64,000 nucleotides of DNA from Dama dama (lineage: Eukaryota > Chordata > Mammalia > Artiodactyla > Cervidae). The notes beneath the pieces were generated by a model, which made no database searches, was not told where the DNA came from, and was given only the letters and a program-made list of their open reading frames with translations. The position numbers were made by a program, and so were the translations under genes. The DNA lies in contig NW_026870888.1 in assembly GCF_033118175.1 (NCBI RefSeq), positions 2,666,001 through 2,730,000 on the forward strand, given 5' to 3'. Shown in pieces: positions 13,701-26,800 of the stretch (positions within the stretch are counted from its first letter, which is position 1; each line of letters opens with the position of its first letter).

Positions 13701-14160
13701 CAATACCACTTCATGCTCCTCCTATTTTTCAGTCCGTTTCATGCTCATCTCATTTTTGACACCTTTTGATGCACTTCATATTTTTCACACCTTTTGAAGC
13801 TCTTCTTATATTTCACACCTTTTCAGGCTCTTCATGTTTTTGAACACCGCTTCATGCTCCTCCTATTTTTCAGACCCTTTCATTCTAAACTAATTTTGAC
13901 ACCTTATGAAGCTCTTCATGTTTTTCACACCTTTTCATGCTCTTTATGTTTTTGAACACCGGTTCATGCTCCTCCTATTTTTCAACCCGTTTCACGCTCC
14001 TCCTATTTTTTACACCTTTTGAAGCTCTTCATATTTTTCACAATTTTTCAGTCTCTGCATTTTTTTGAACACCGCTTCATGCTCCTCCTATTTTTTAGAC
14101 TGTTTCATGCTCATCTCATTTTTGACACATTTTGAAGCTCTTCATATTTTTTACACCTTT
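7741..14160 (+). repeat. HOR block, 4 tandem copies of 1,605 bp
   Basis: Four near-identical copies at 7,741-9,345, 9,346-10,950, 10,951-12,555 and 12,556-14,160; the block is 6,420 bp, exactly 4 x 1,605. Markers recur at this spacing: CAGACGGTTCATG (7,821 and 9,426 onward), a scrambled A subunit GAAGCTTGACATAATTTC (about 8,617 onward), and TTCTAAACTAATTTTG (TAAACTAA at 9,071, 10,676, 12,281, 13,886). Copies differ by scattered single bases, such as GATACC against GACACC after the last marker. 1,605 bp is about 57 subunits, fourteen tetramers plus one. Periodicity is lost just upstream of 7,741, which fixes the left edge. Confidence 0.95.
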
Positions 14161-17100
14161 TGAAGCTCTTCATATTTTTCACACCTTTTCAGGCTCTTCA
14201 TGTTTTTGAACACCGCTTCATGCTCGTCCTTTTTGCAGACAGTTTCATGCTCCTCATATTTTTGGTACCTTTTGAAGCTCTTCATATTTTTCACACCTTT
14301 TCACGCTCTTCATGTTTTTCAACACCACTTCATGCTCCTCCTATTTTTCAGACCGTTTCATACTCCTCATATATTTGACACCTTTTGAAGCTCTTCATAT
14401 TTTTCACACCTTTTAAGGCTCTTCATGTTTTGAACACCGTTTCATGCTCCTCCTATTTTCAGACCGTTTCATGCTCTTCATTTTTTTGACACCTTTTGAA
14501 GCTCTTGATATATTTCACACCTTTTCAGGCTCTTCATGTTTTTGAACACCGCTTCATGCTCCTCCTATTTTTCAGACCGTTTCATGCTCTTCATTTTTTT
14601 GTCACTTTTTGAAGCTCCTCATATTTTTCACACCTTTGAAGCTCTTCATATATTTCACACCTTTTCAGGCTCTTCATGTTTTTCAACACCACTTCATGCT
14701 CCTCCTATTTTTCAGACCGTTTCATGCTCATCTAATTTTTGACACCTTTTGAAGCTCCTCATATATTCACACCTTTTGAAGCTCTTCATATTTTTCACAT
14801 TTTTGAAGCTCTTCATATTTTTCACACGTTTTCAGGCTCTTCATGATTTTGAAGAACACTTCATGTACCTCCTATTTTTCAGACAGTTTCATGATCCTCA
14901 TGTATTTCACACCTTTTGAAGCTCTTCATATTTTTCACACCTTTTCAGGCTCTTCGTGATTTTCAAACCCGTTTCATGCTCGTCCTATTTTTCAGACCGT
15001 TTCATGCTCCTCATATTTTTGACCTCTTTTGAAGCTCCTAATATTTTTCACACCTTTTGAAGCTCTTCATATATTTCACACTTTTTCAGCCTCTTCATGT
15101 TTTTCAACACCACTTCATGTTAGTCCTATTTTTCAGACCGTTTCATGCTCATCTCATTTGTGACAGCTTTTGAAGCTCTTCATATTTTTCACACCTTTTG
15201 AAGCTCTTCATATATTTCACAACTTTTCAGGCTCTTCAAGTCTATGAACATCGCTTCATGCTCCTCCTATAATTCAGACGGTTTCATGCTCCTCATGTAT
15301 TTCACTCCTTTTGAAGCTCTTCATATTTTACACACCTTTTCAGGCTCTTCATGATTTTCAACCCCACTTCATGCTCCTCCTATTTTTCAGACCGTTTCAT
15401 GTTCCTCATATTTTTGACACCTTTTGAAGCTCTTCATATTTTCTACACCTTTTCAGGCTCTTCATGTTTTTCAACACGGCTTCATGCTCCTCCTATTTTT
15501 CAGACCCTTTCATTCTAAACTAATTTTGACACCTTATGAAGCTCTTCCTGTTTTTCACACTTTTTCATGCTCTTTATGTTTTTGAACACCGGTTCATGCT
15601 CCTCCTATTTTTCAACTCGTTTCACGCTCCTCCTATTTTTTACACCTTTTGAAGCTCCTCATATTTTTCACACCTTTGAAGCTCTTCATGTATTTCACAC
15701 GTTTTAAGTCTCTTCATGTTTTTCAACACCGCTTCATGCTCCTCCTATTTTTCAGACCGTTTCATGCTTCTCTTATTTTTGACACGTTTTGAGGCTCTTC
15801 ATATATTTCACACCTTTTCAGGCTCTTCATGTTTTTGAACACCGCTTCATGCTCCTCCTATTTTTCAGACCGTTTCATGCTCCTCACATTTTGACACCTT
15901 TTGAAGCTCTTCATATTTTTCACACCTTGTCAGGCTCTTCATTTTTTTGAACAACGTTTCATGCTCCTCCTATATTTCAGACCGTTTCATGCTCCACATA
16001 TTTTTGACACCTTTTGAAGCTCTTCATATTTTTCACCCCTTTTCAGGCTCTTCATGTTTTTCAACACAACTTCATGCCCCTCCTATTTTTCAGACCGTTT
16101 CATGCTCATCTCATTTTTGACAGCTTTTGAAGCTCTTCATATTTTTCAAACCTTTTGAGGCTCTTCATATTTTTCACACCTTTTCAGGCTCTTCAGGTTT
16201 TTGAACACCGTTTCATGAAGCTCCTATTTTTCAGACCGTTTCATGCTTCTCATATTTTTGACACGTTTTGAAGCTCTTCATATTTTTCTCACCTTTTCAG
16301 GCTCTTCATGGTTTTCAACACCGCTTCATTTTCCTCCTATTTTTCAGACCGTTTCATGCTCCCATATTTTTGACACCTTTTGAAGCTCTTCATATTTTTC
16401 ACAGCTTTTCATGCTCTTCATGTTTTTCAATACCACTTCATGCTCCTCCTATTTTTCAGTCCGTTTCATGCTCATCTCATTTTTGACACCTTTTGATGCA
16501 CTTCATATTTTTCACACCTTTTGAAGCTCTTCTTATATTTCACACCTTTTCAGGCTCTTCATGTTTTTGAACACCGCTTCATGCTCCTCCTATTTTTCAG
16601 ACCCTTTCATTCTAAACTAATTTTGACACCTTATGAAGCTCTTCATGTTTTTCACACCTTTTCATGCTCTTTATGTTTTTGAACACCGGTTCATGCTCCT
16701 CCTATTTTTCAACCCGTTTCACGCTCCTCCTATTTTTTACACCTTTTGAAGCTCTTCATATTTTTCACAATTTTTCAGTCTCTGCATTTTTTTGAACACC
16801 GCTTCATGCTCCTCCTATTTTTTAGACTGTTTCATGCTCATCTCATTTTTGACACATTTTGAAGCTCTTCATATTTTTTACACCTTTTGAAGCTCTTCAT
16901 ATTTTTCACACCTTTTCAGGCTCTTCATGTTTTTGAACACCACTTCATGCTCGTCCTTTTTGCAGACAGTTTCATGCTCCTCATATTTTTGGTACCTTTT
17001 GAAGCTCTTCATATTTTTCACACCTTTTCACGCTCTTCATGTTTTTCAACACCACTTCATGCTCCTCCTATTTTTCAGACCGTTTCATACTCCTCATATA

Positions 17101-20100
17101 TTTGACACCTTTTGAAGCTCTTCATATTTTTCACACCTTTTAAGGCTCTTCATGTTTTGAACACCGTTTCATGCTCCTCCTATTTTCAGACCGTTTCATG
17201 CTCTTCATTTTTTTGACACCTTTTGAAGCTCTTGATATATTTCACACCTTTTCAGGCTCTTCATGTTTTTGAACACCGCTTCATGCTCCTCCTATTTTTC
17301 AGACCGTTTCATGCTCTTCATTTTTTTGTCACTTTTTGAAGCTCCTCATATTTTTCACACCTTTGAAGCTCTTCATATATTTCACACCTTTTCAGGCTCT
17401 TCATGTTTTTCAACACCACTTCATGCTCCTCCTATTTTTCAGACCGTTTCATGCTCATCTAATTTTTGACACCTTTTGAAGCTCCTCATATATTCACACC
17501 TTTTGAAGCTCTTCATATTTTTCACATTTTTGAAGCTCTTCATATTTTTCACACGTTTTCAGGCTCTTCATGATTTTGAAGAACACTTCATGTACCTCCT
17601 ATTTTTCAGACAGTTTCATGATCCTCATGTATTTCACACCTTTTGAAGCTCTTCATATTTTTCACACCTTTTCAGGCTCTTCGTGATTTTCAAACCCGTT
17701 TCATGCTCGTCCTATTTTTCAGACCGTTTCATGCTCCTCATATTTTTGACCTCTTTTGAAGCTCCTAATATTTTTCACACCTTTTGAAGCTCTTCATATA
17801 TTTCACACTTTTTCAGCCTCTTCATGTTTTTCAACACCACTTCATGTTAGTCCTATTTTTCAGACCGTTTCATGCTCTTCTCATTTGTGACAGCTTTTGA
17901 AGCTCTTCATATTTTTCACACCTTTTGAAGCTCTTCATATATTTCACAACTTTTCAGGCTCTTCAAGTCTATGAACATCGCTTCATGCTCCTCCTATAAT
18001 TCAGACGGTTTCATGCTCCTCATGTATTTCACTCCTTTTGAAGCTCTTCATATTTTACACACCTTTTCAGGCTCTTCATGATTTTCAACCCCACTTCATG
18101 CTCCTCCTATTTTTCAGACCGTTTCATGTTCCTCATATTTTTGACACCTTTTGAAGCTCTTCATATTTTCTACACCTTTTCAGGCTCTTCATGTTTTTCA
18201 ACACGGCTTCATGCTCCTCCTATTTTTCAGACCCTTTCATTCTAAACTAATTTTGACACCTTATGAAGCTCTTCCTGTTTTTCACACTTTTTCATGCTCT
18301 TTATGTTTTTGAACACCGGTTCATGCTCCTCCTATTTTTCAACTCGTTTCACGCTCCTCCTATTTTTTACACCTTTTGAAGCTCCTCATATTTTTCACAC
18401 CTTTGAAGCTCTTCATGTATTTCACACGTTTTAAGTCTCTTCATGTTTTTCAACACCGCTTCATGCTCCTCCTATTTTTCAGACCGTTTCATGCTTCTCT
18501 TATTTTTGACACGTTTTGAGGCTCTTCATATATTTCACACCTTTTCAGGCTCTTCATGTTTTTGAACACCGCTTCATGCTCCTCCTATTTTTCAGACCGT
18601 TTCATGCTCCTCACATTTTGACACCTTTTGAAGCTCTTCATATTTTTCACACCTTGTCAGGCTCTTCATTTTTTTGAACAACGTTTCATGCTCCTCCTAT
18701 ATTTCAGACCGTTTCATGCTCCACATATTTTTGACACCTTTTGAAGCTCTTCATATTTTTCACCCCTTTTCAGGCTCTTCATGTTTTTCAACACAACTTC
18801 ATGCCCCTCCTATTTTTCAGACCGTTTCATGCTCATCTCATTTTTGACAGCTTTTGAAGCTCTTCATATTTTTCAAACCTTTTGAGGCTCTTCATATTTT
18901 TCACACCTTTTCAGGCTCTTCAGGTTTTTGAACACCGTTTCATGAAGCTCCTATTTTTCAGACCGTTTCATGCTTCTCATATTTTTGACACGTTTTGAAG
19001 CTCTTCATATTTTTCTCACCTTTTCAGGCTCTTCATGGTTTTCAACACCGCTTCATTTTCCTCCTATTTTTCAGACCGTTTCATGCTCCCATATTTTTGA
19101 CACCTTTTGAAGCTCTTCATATTTTTCACAGCTTTTCATGCTCTTCATGTTTTTCAATACCACTTCATGCTCCTCCTATTTTTCAGTCCGTTTCATGCTC
19201 ATCTCATTTTTGACACCTTTTGATGCACTTCATATTTTTCACACCTTTTGAAGCTCTTCTTATATTTCACACCTTTTCAGGCTCTTCATGTTTTTGAACA
19301 CCGCTTCATGCTCCTCCTATTTTTCAGACCCTTTCATTCTAAACTAATTTTGACACCTTATGAAGCTCTTCATGTTTTTCACACCTTTTCATGCTCTTTA
19401 TGTTTTTGAACACCGGTTCATGCTCCTCCTATTTTTCAACCCGTTTCACGCTCCTCCTATTTTTTACACCTTTTGAAGCTCTTCATATTTTTCACAATTT
19501 TTCAGTCTCTGCATTTTTTTGAACACCGCTTCATGCTCCTCCTATTTTTTAGACTGTTTCATGCTCATCTCATTTTTGACACATTTTGAAGCTCTTCATA
19601 TTTTTTACACCTTTTGAAGCTCTTCATATTTTTCACACCTTTTCAGGCTCTTCATGTTTTTGAACACCGCTTCATGCTCGTCCTTTTTGCAGACAGTTTC
19701 ATGCTCCTCATATTTTTGGTACCTTTTGAAGCTCTTCATATTTTTCACAGCTTTTCACGCTCTTCATGTTTTTCAACACCACTTCATGCTCCTCCTATTT
19801 TTCAGACCGCTTCATACTCCTCATATATTTGACACCTTTTGAAGCTCTTCATATTTTTCACACCTTTTAAGGCTCTTCATGTTTTGAACACCGTTTCATG
19901 CTCCTCCTATTTTCAGACCGTTTCATGCTCTTCATTTTTTTGACACCTTTTGAAGCTCTTGATATATTTCACACCTTTTCAGGCTCTTCATGTTTTTGAA
20001 CACCGCTTCATGCTCCTCCTATTTTTCAGACCGTTTCATGCTCTTCATTTTTTTGTCACTTTTTGAAGCTCCTCATATTTTTCACACCTTTGAAGCTCTT

Positions 20101-21884
20101 CATATATTTCACACCTTTTCAGGCTCTTCATGTTTTTCAACACCACTTCATGCTCCTCCTATTTTTCAGACCGTTTCATGCTCATCTAATTTTTGACACC
20201 TTTTGAAGCTCCTCATATATTCACACCTTTTGAAGCTCTTCATATTTTTCACATTTTTGAAGCTCTTCATATTTTTCACACGTTTTCAGGCTCTTCATGA
20301 TTTTGAAGAACACTTCATGTACCTCCTATTTTTCAGACAGTTTCATGATCCTCATGTATTTCACACCTTTTGAAGCTCTTCATATTTTTCACACCTTTTC
20401 AGGCTCTTCGTGATTTTCAAACCCGTTTCATGCTCGTCCTATTTTTCAGACCGTTTCATGCTCCTCATATTTTTGACCTCTTTTGAAGCTCCTAATATTT
20501 TTCACACCTTTTGAAGCTCTTCATATATTTCACACTTTTTCAGCCTCTTCATGTTTTTCAACACCACTTCATGTTAGTCCTATTTTTCAGACCGTTTCAT
20601 GCTCATCTCATTTGTGACAGCTTTTGAAGCTCTTCATATTTTTCACACCTTTTGAAGCTCTTCATATATTTCACAACTTTTCAGGCTCTTCAAGTCTATG
20701 AACATCGCTTCATGCTCCTCCTATAATTCAGACGGTTTCATGCTCCTCATGTATTTCACTCCTTTTGAAGCTCTTCATATTTTACACACCTTTTCAGGCT
20801 CTTCATGATTTTCAACCCCACTTCATGCTCCTCCTATTTTTCAGACCGTTTCATGTTCCTCATATTTTTGACACCTTTTGAAGCTCTTCATATTTTCTAC
20901 ACCTTTTCAGGCTCTTCGTGTTTTTCAACACGGCTTCATGCTCCTCCTATTTTTCAGACCCTTTCATTCTAAACTAATTTTGACACCTTATGAAGCTCTT
21001 CCTGTTTTTCACACTTTTTCATGCTCTTTATGTTTTTGAACACCGGTTCATGCTCCTCCTATTTTTCAACTCGTTTCACGCTCCTCCTATTTTTTACACC
21101 TTTTGAAGCTCCTCATATTTTTCACACCTTTGAAGCTCTTCATATATTTCACACGTTTTAAGTCTCTTCATGTTTTTCAACACCGCTTCATGCTCCTCCT
21201 ATTTTTCAGACCGTTTCATGCTTCTCTTATTTTTGACACGTTTTGAGGCTCTTCATATATTTCACACCTTTTCAGGCTCTTCATGTTTTTGAACACCGCT
21301 TCATGCTCCTCCTATTTTTCAGACCGTTTCATGCTCCTCACATTTTGACACCTTTTGAAGCTCTTCATATTTTTCACACCTTGTCAGGCTCTTCATTTTT
21401 TTGAACAACGTTTCATGCTCCTCCTATATTTCAGACCGTTTCATGCTCCACATATTTTTGACACCTTTTGAAGCTCTTCATATTTTTCACCCCTTTTCAG
21501 GCTCTTCATGTTTTTCAACACAACTTCATGCCCCTCCTATTTTTCAGACCGTTTCATGCTCATCTCATTTTTGACAGCTTTTGAAGCTCTTCATATTTTT
21601 CAAACCTTTTGAGGCTCTTCATATTTTTCACACCTTTTCAGGCTCTTCAGGTTTTTGAACACCGTTTCATGAAGCTCCTATTTTTCAGACCGTTTCATGC
21701 TTCTCATATTTTTGACACGTTTTGAAGCTCTTCATATTTTTCTCACCTTTTCAGGCTCTTCATGGTTTTCAACACCGCTTCATTTTCCTCCTATTTTTCA
21801 GACCGTTTCATGCTCCCATATTTTTGACACCTTTTGAAGCTCTTCATATTTTTCACAGCTTTTCATGCTCTTCATGTTTTTCAA
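13687..21884 (+). repeat. HOR block, 3 tandem copies of 2,727 bp
   Basis: Three near-identical copies, about 13,704-16,430, 16,431-19,157 and 19,158-21,884. Markers at exact 2,727-bp spacing include CTCGTCCTTTTTGCAG (14,223 onward), CATGTTAGTCC (15,116 onward), CAAGTCTATGAACATC (15,237 onward) and CATGAAGCTCC (16,215 onward). The unit begins inside the last 1,605-bp copy: its first ~470 bp are 1,605-type sequence. It also carries a second, diverged version of the TTCTAAACTAATTTTG region at 15,516, 18,243 and 20,970. Match to the next copy stops at 21,884, where CAATACC is replaced by CAACACC and the sequence changes type. Confidence 0.95.
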
Positions 21885-23850
21885 CACCGCATCATGATCC
21901 TCCAATTTTTCAGACCGTTTCATGCTCCTCATATTTGAGACATCTTTTGAAGCTTTTCATATTTTTCACAACTTTTAGGCTCTTCATGTTTTTTAACACC
22001 GCTTTATGATCCTCCAATTTTTCAGAATGTTTCATGCTCCTCATATTTTTGACACCTTTTGAAGCTCTTCATATTTCTCACACTTTTTCTGGCTCGTCAT
22101 GTTTGTGAACACCGCTTCATGCTCCTCCTATTATTCAGATCGTTTTATGCTCCTCAAATTTTTGACAACTTTTGAAGCTCTTCATATTTTTAACACCTTT
22201 TCAGACTCTTCATGTTTTTGAACACCGTTTCATGCTGCTCCTATTTTTCAGACCGTTTCATACTCCTCATAGTTTTGACACCTTTTGAAGCTCTTCATAT
22301 TTTTCACACCTTTTCAGGCTCTTCATGTTTTTCAACACCGCTTCATGCTCCTCCTATTTTTCAGACCGGTTCATGCTCCTCAAGTATTTCACACCTTGAG
22401 GCTCTTCATATTTTTCACAGCTTTTCAGGCTCTTCATGTTTTTGAACACCGTTTCATGCTCCTCCTATTTTTAACACCTTTTGAAGCTCTTCATATTTTT
22501 CACACCTTTTCAGGCTCTTCATGTTTTTGAACACGGTTTCCTGCTCCTCCTATTTTTCAGACCCTTTCATGCTCCTCATATTTTTGACACATTTTGAAGG
22601 TCTTCATATTTTTCACAACTTTTCAGGCTCTTCATGTTTTTCAACACCACATCATGCTCCACCTATTTTTCAGACCGTTTCATGCTCATCTCATTTTTGA
22701 CACCATTTTAAGCTCTTCATATTTTTCACACCTTTTGAAGCTCTTCATATTTTTCACACGTTTTCACGCTCTTCATGTTTTTCAACACCGCTTCTTGATC
22801 CACCTATTTTTCAGACCGTTTCATGCTCCTCATATTTTTGACACGTTTTGAAGCTCTTCATATTTTACACACATTTTCAGGCTCTTCATGTTTTTGAACA
22901 CCGCTTCATGCTCCTCCTATTTTTAACACCTTTTGAAGCTCTTCATATTTTTCACACCTTTTCAAGCTCTTCATGTTTTTGAACACGGTTTCCTGCTCCT
23001 CCTTTTTTTCAGACCGTTTCATGCTCCTAATATTTTTGACACCTTTTGAATCTCTTCATATATTTCACACCTTTTCAGGCTCTTCATATATTTGAACAAC
23101 GCTTCATGCTCCTCCTATTTTTCAGACGGTTTCATCCTCCTCATGTATTTCACACCTTTTGAAGCTCTTCCTATTTTTCACACCTTTTCAGGCTCTTCAT
23201 GTTTTTGAACACTGCTTCATGCTCCACCTATTTTTCAGACCGTTTCATTCTCCTCATATTTTTGACACCTTTTGAAGCTCTTCATATTTTTCACATCTTT
23301 TCAGGCTCTTCATGTTTTCCAACACAGCTTCATGCTCCTTCTATTTTTCAGACCGTTTCATGCCCCTACGTATTTCACACCTTTTGAAGCTCTTCATATT
23401 TTTCAAACCTTTTCAGGCCCTTCGTGTTTTTCAAAACCGTTTCATGCTCCTCCTATTTTTCAGACCGTTTCATGCTCCTCATATTTTTGACCTCTTTTGA
23501 AGTTCCTAATATTTTTCACAACTTTTGAAGCTCTTCATATATTTTACACTTTTTCAGGCTCTTCATGTTTTTCAACACCACTTCATGCTCCTCCTATTTT
23601 TCAGACCGTTTCATGCTAATCTAATTTTTGACACCTTTTGAAGCTCTTCATGTTTTTCACACCTTTTCAGGCTCTTCATGTTTTTGAACACCGTTTCATG
23701 ATCGTCCTGTTTTTCAGATCGTTTCATGCTCCTCATATTATTGACAGCTTTTGAAGCTCTTCATATTTTTCACACCTTTTCAGGCTCTTCATGTTTATGA
23801 ACACCGTTTAATGCTCCTCCTATTTTTCAGACCGTTTCATGCTAATCTAA
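21885..23850 (+). repeat. Return of the 703/842-type satellite, then irregular units
   Basis: After the 2,727-bp block ends, sequence like 2.5-3.5 kb reappears at 21,885-22,930. The CTCAAGTATTTCAC marker at 22,381 lies 19,393 bp from its partner at 2,988, and the following part is displaced further by inserted subunits. From 22,930 to 23,850 the tetramers are irregular with no traced long period. Confidence 0.8.
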
Positions 23851-26800
23851 TTTTTGACACCTTTTGAAGCTCTTCATATATTTCACTCCTTTTCAGGCTC
23901 TTCATGTATTGAAACACCGCTTCATGCTCCTCCTATTTTTCGGACGGTTTCATTCTCCTCATGTACTTTACACCTTTTGAAGCTCTTCATATATTTCACA
24001 CTTTTTCAGGCGCTTCATGTTTTTCAGCACCACTTCATGCTTCTCCTATTTCTCAGACCGTTTCATGCTCATCTCATTTATGACAGCTTTTGAAGTTCTT
24101 CATATTTTTCACATCATTTGAAACTATTCATATTTTTCACATCTTTTCAGTGTCTTCATGTTTTTCAACACCACTTTATGCTCCTCCTATTTTTCAGACC
24201 GTTTCATGCTCCTCATATTTTTGACACCTTTTGTAGCTCTTCATATTTTTCACACCTTTTCAGGCTCTTCATGTTTTTCAACACCGTTTCATGCTCCTCC
24301 TATTTTCAGACCGTTTCTTGCTCCTCATAATTTTGACACCTTTGAATGTCTTCACATTTTTCACACCTTTTGAACCTGTTCATATTTTTCACACCTTTTC
24401 AGGCTCTTCATGTTTTTCTACACCACTTCATGCTCCTCCTATTTTTCAGACTGTTTCATGCTCCTCTTATTTTTGACACCTTTTTAAGCTCTTCATATAT
24501 TTCACACCTTTTCAGGCTCTTCGTGTTTTTGAACACCGCTTCATGCTCCTCCTATTTTTCAGACCGTTTCATGCTCCTCATATATTTGACACCTTTTGAA
24601 GCTCTTCAGATTTTTCACACCTTTTCAGGCTCTTCATGTTTTTGAACACCGCTTCATGCTCCTCCTGTTTTTCAGAGCATTTCATGCTCCTCATATGTTT
24701 CACATCTTTTGAAGCTCTTCATATTTTTCACACCTTTTCAGGCTCTTCATGTTTTTCAACACCGCTTCATGCTCCTCCTATTTTTCAGACCGTTTCATGC
24801 TCCTCATGTATTTCACACATTTTGAAGCTCTTCATATCTTTCACACCTTTTCAGCCTCTTCATGTTTTTGAATACCGTTTCATGCTCTTCCTATTTTTCA
24901 GACCGTTTCATGCTGCTCATATTGTTGACACTTTTTGAAGCTCTTTATATTTTTCACACCTTTTCAGGCTCTTCATGTTTTTCAACACCGCTTCATGCTC
25001 CTCCTATTTTTCAGACCTTTTCATGCTTCTCATATTTTTGACATCTTTTTAAGCTCTTCATATTTTTCACACCTTTTCAGGCTCTTCAATTTTTTCCACA
25101 ATGTTACAATGCTCCTCCTATTTTTCAGACTGTTTCATGCTCCTCATATTTTTCAAACCTTTTGAAGCTCTTCATATTTTTCACACGTTATCAGGCTCTT
25201 CATGTTTTTCAACACCGCTTCAAGCTCCTCCTATTTTTCAGACCTTTTCATGCTCCTCATATTTTTGACACCTTTTGAAGCTCTTCATATTTTTCACACC
25301 TTTTCAGGCTCTTCAATTTTTTCAACAATGTTACAATGCTCCTCCTATTTTTCAGACCGTTTCATGCTCCTCATATTTTTGACACCTTTTGAAGCTCTTC
25401 ATATTTTTCACACCTTTTGAAGCTCTTCATATATTTCACACTTTTTCAAGCTCTTCATGTTGTTCAACACCACTTCATGCTTCTCCTATTTCTCAGACCG
25501 TTTCATGCTCATCTCATTTTTGACACCTTTTGAAGCTCTTCAAATTTTTCACACCTTTTGAAGCTCTTCATATTTTTCACAAGTTTTCCGATCTTCATGT
25601 TTTTCAACACCGCTTCTTGATCCTCCTATTTTTCAGACCGTTTCATGCTCCTCATATTTTTGACACGTTTTGAAACTCTTCATATATTACACACATTTTC
25701 AGGCTTTTCATGTTTTTGAACACCGCTTCGTGCTCCTCCTAATTTTCACACCTTTTGAAGCACCTCAAATTTTTCACACCTTTTCAGGCTCTTCATATTT
25801 TTGAACACGGTTTCATGCTCCTCCTTTTTTCAGACCGTTTCATGTTCCTCATATTTTTGACACCTTTTGAATCTCTTCATATATTTCACTCCTTTTCAGG
25901 CTCTTCATGTATTGGAACACCGCTTCAGGCTCCTCCTATTTTTCGGACGGTTTCATTCTCCTCATGTACTTTACACCTTTTGAAGCTCTTCATATATTTC
26001 ACACTTTTTCAGGCTCTTCATGTTTTTCAACACCACTTCATGCTTCTCCTATTTCTCAGACCGTTTCATGCTCATCTCATTTATGACAGCTTTTGAAGTT
26101 CTTCATATTTTTCACATCATTTGAAACTATTCATATTTTTCACATCTTTTCAGTCTCTTCATGTTTTTCAACACCGCTTTATGCTCCTCCTATTTTTCAG
26201 ACCGTTTCATGCTCCTCATATTTTTCACACCTTTTGAAGCTCTTCATATTTTTCACACCTTTTCAGGCTCTTCATGTTTTTGAACACAGCTTCATGCTCC
26301 ACCTATTTATCAGACCGTTTCATGCTGCTCATATTGTTGACACTTTTTGAAGCTCTTTATATTTTTCACACCTTTTCAGGCTCTTCATGTTTTTCAACAC
26401 CGCTTCATGCTCCTCCTATTTTTCAGACCTTTTCATGCTTCTCATATTTTTGACATCTTTTTAAGCTCTTCATATTTTTCACACCTTTTCAGGCTCTTCA
26501 ATTTTTTCCACAATGTTACAATGCTCCTCCTATTTTTCAGACTGTTTCATGCTCCTCATATTTTTCAAACCTTTTGAAGCTCTTCATATTTTTCACACGT
26601 TATCAGGCTCTTCATGTTTTTCAACACCGCTTCAAGCTCCTCCTATTTTTCAGACCTTTTCATGCTCCTCATATTTTTGACACCTTTTGAAGCTCTTCAT
26701 ATTTTTCACACCTTTTCAGGCTCTTCAATTTTTTCAACAATGTTACAATGCTCCTCCTATTTTTCAGACCGTTTCATGCTCCTCATATTTTTGACACCTT

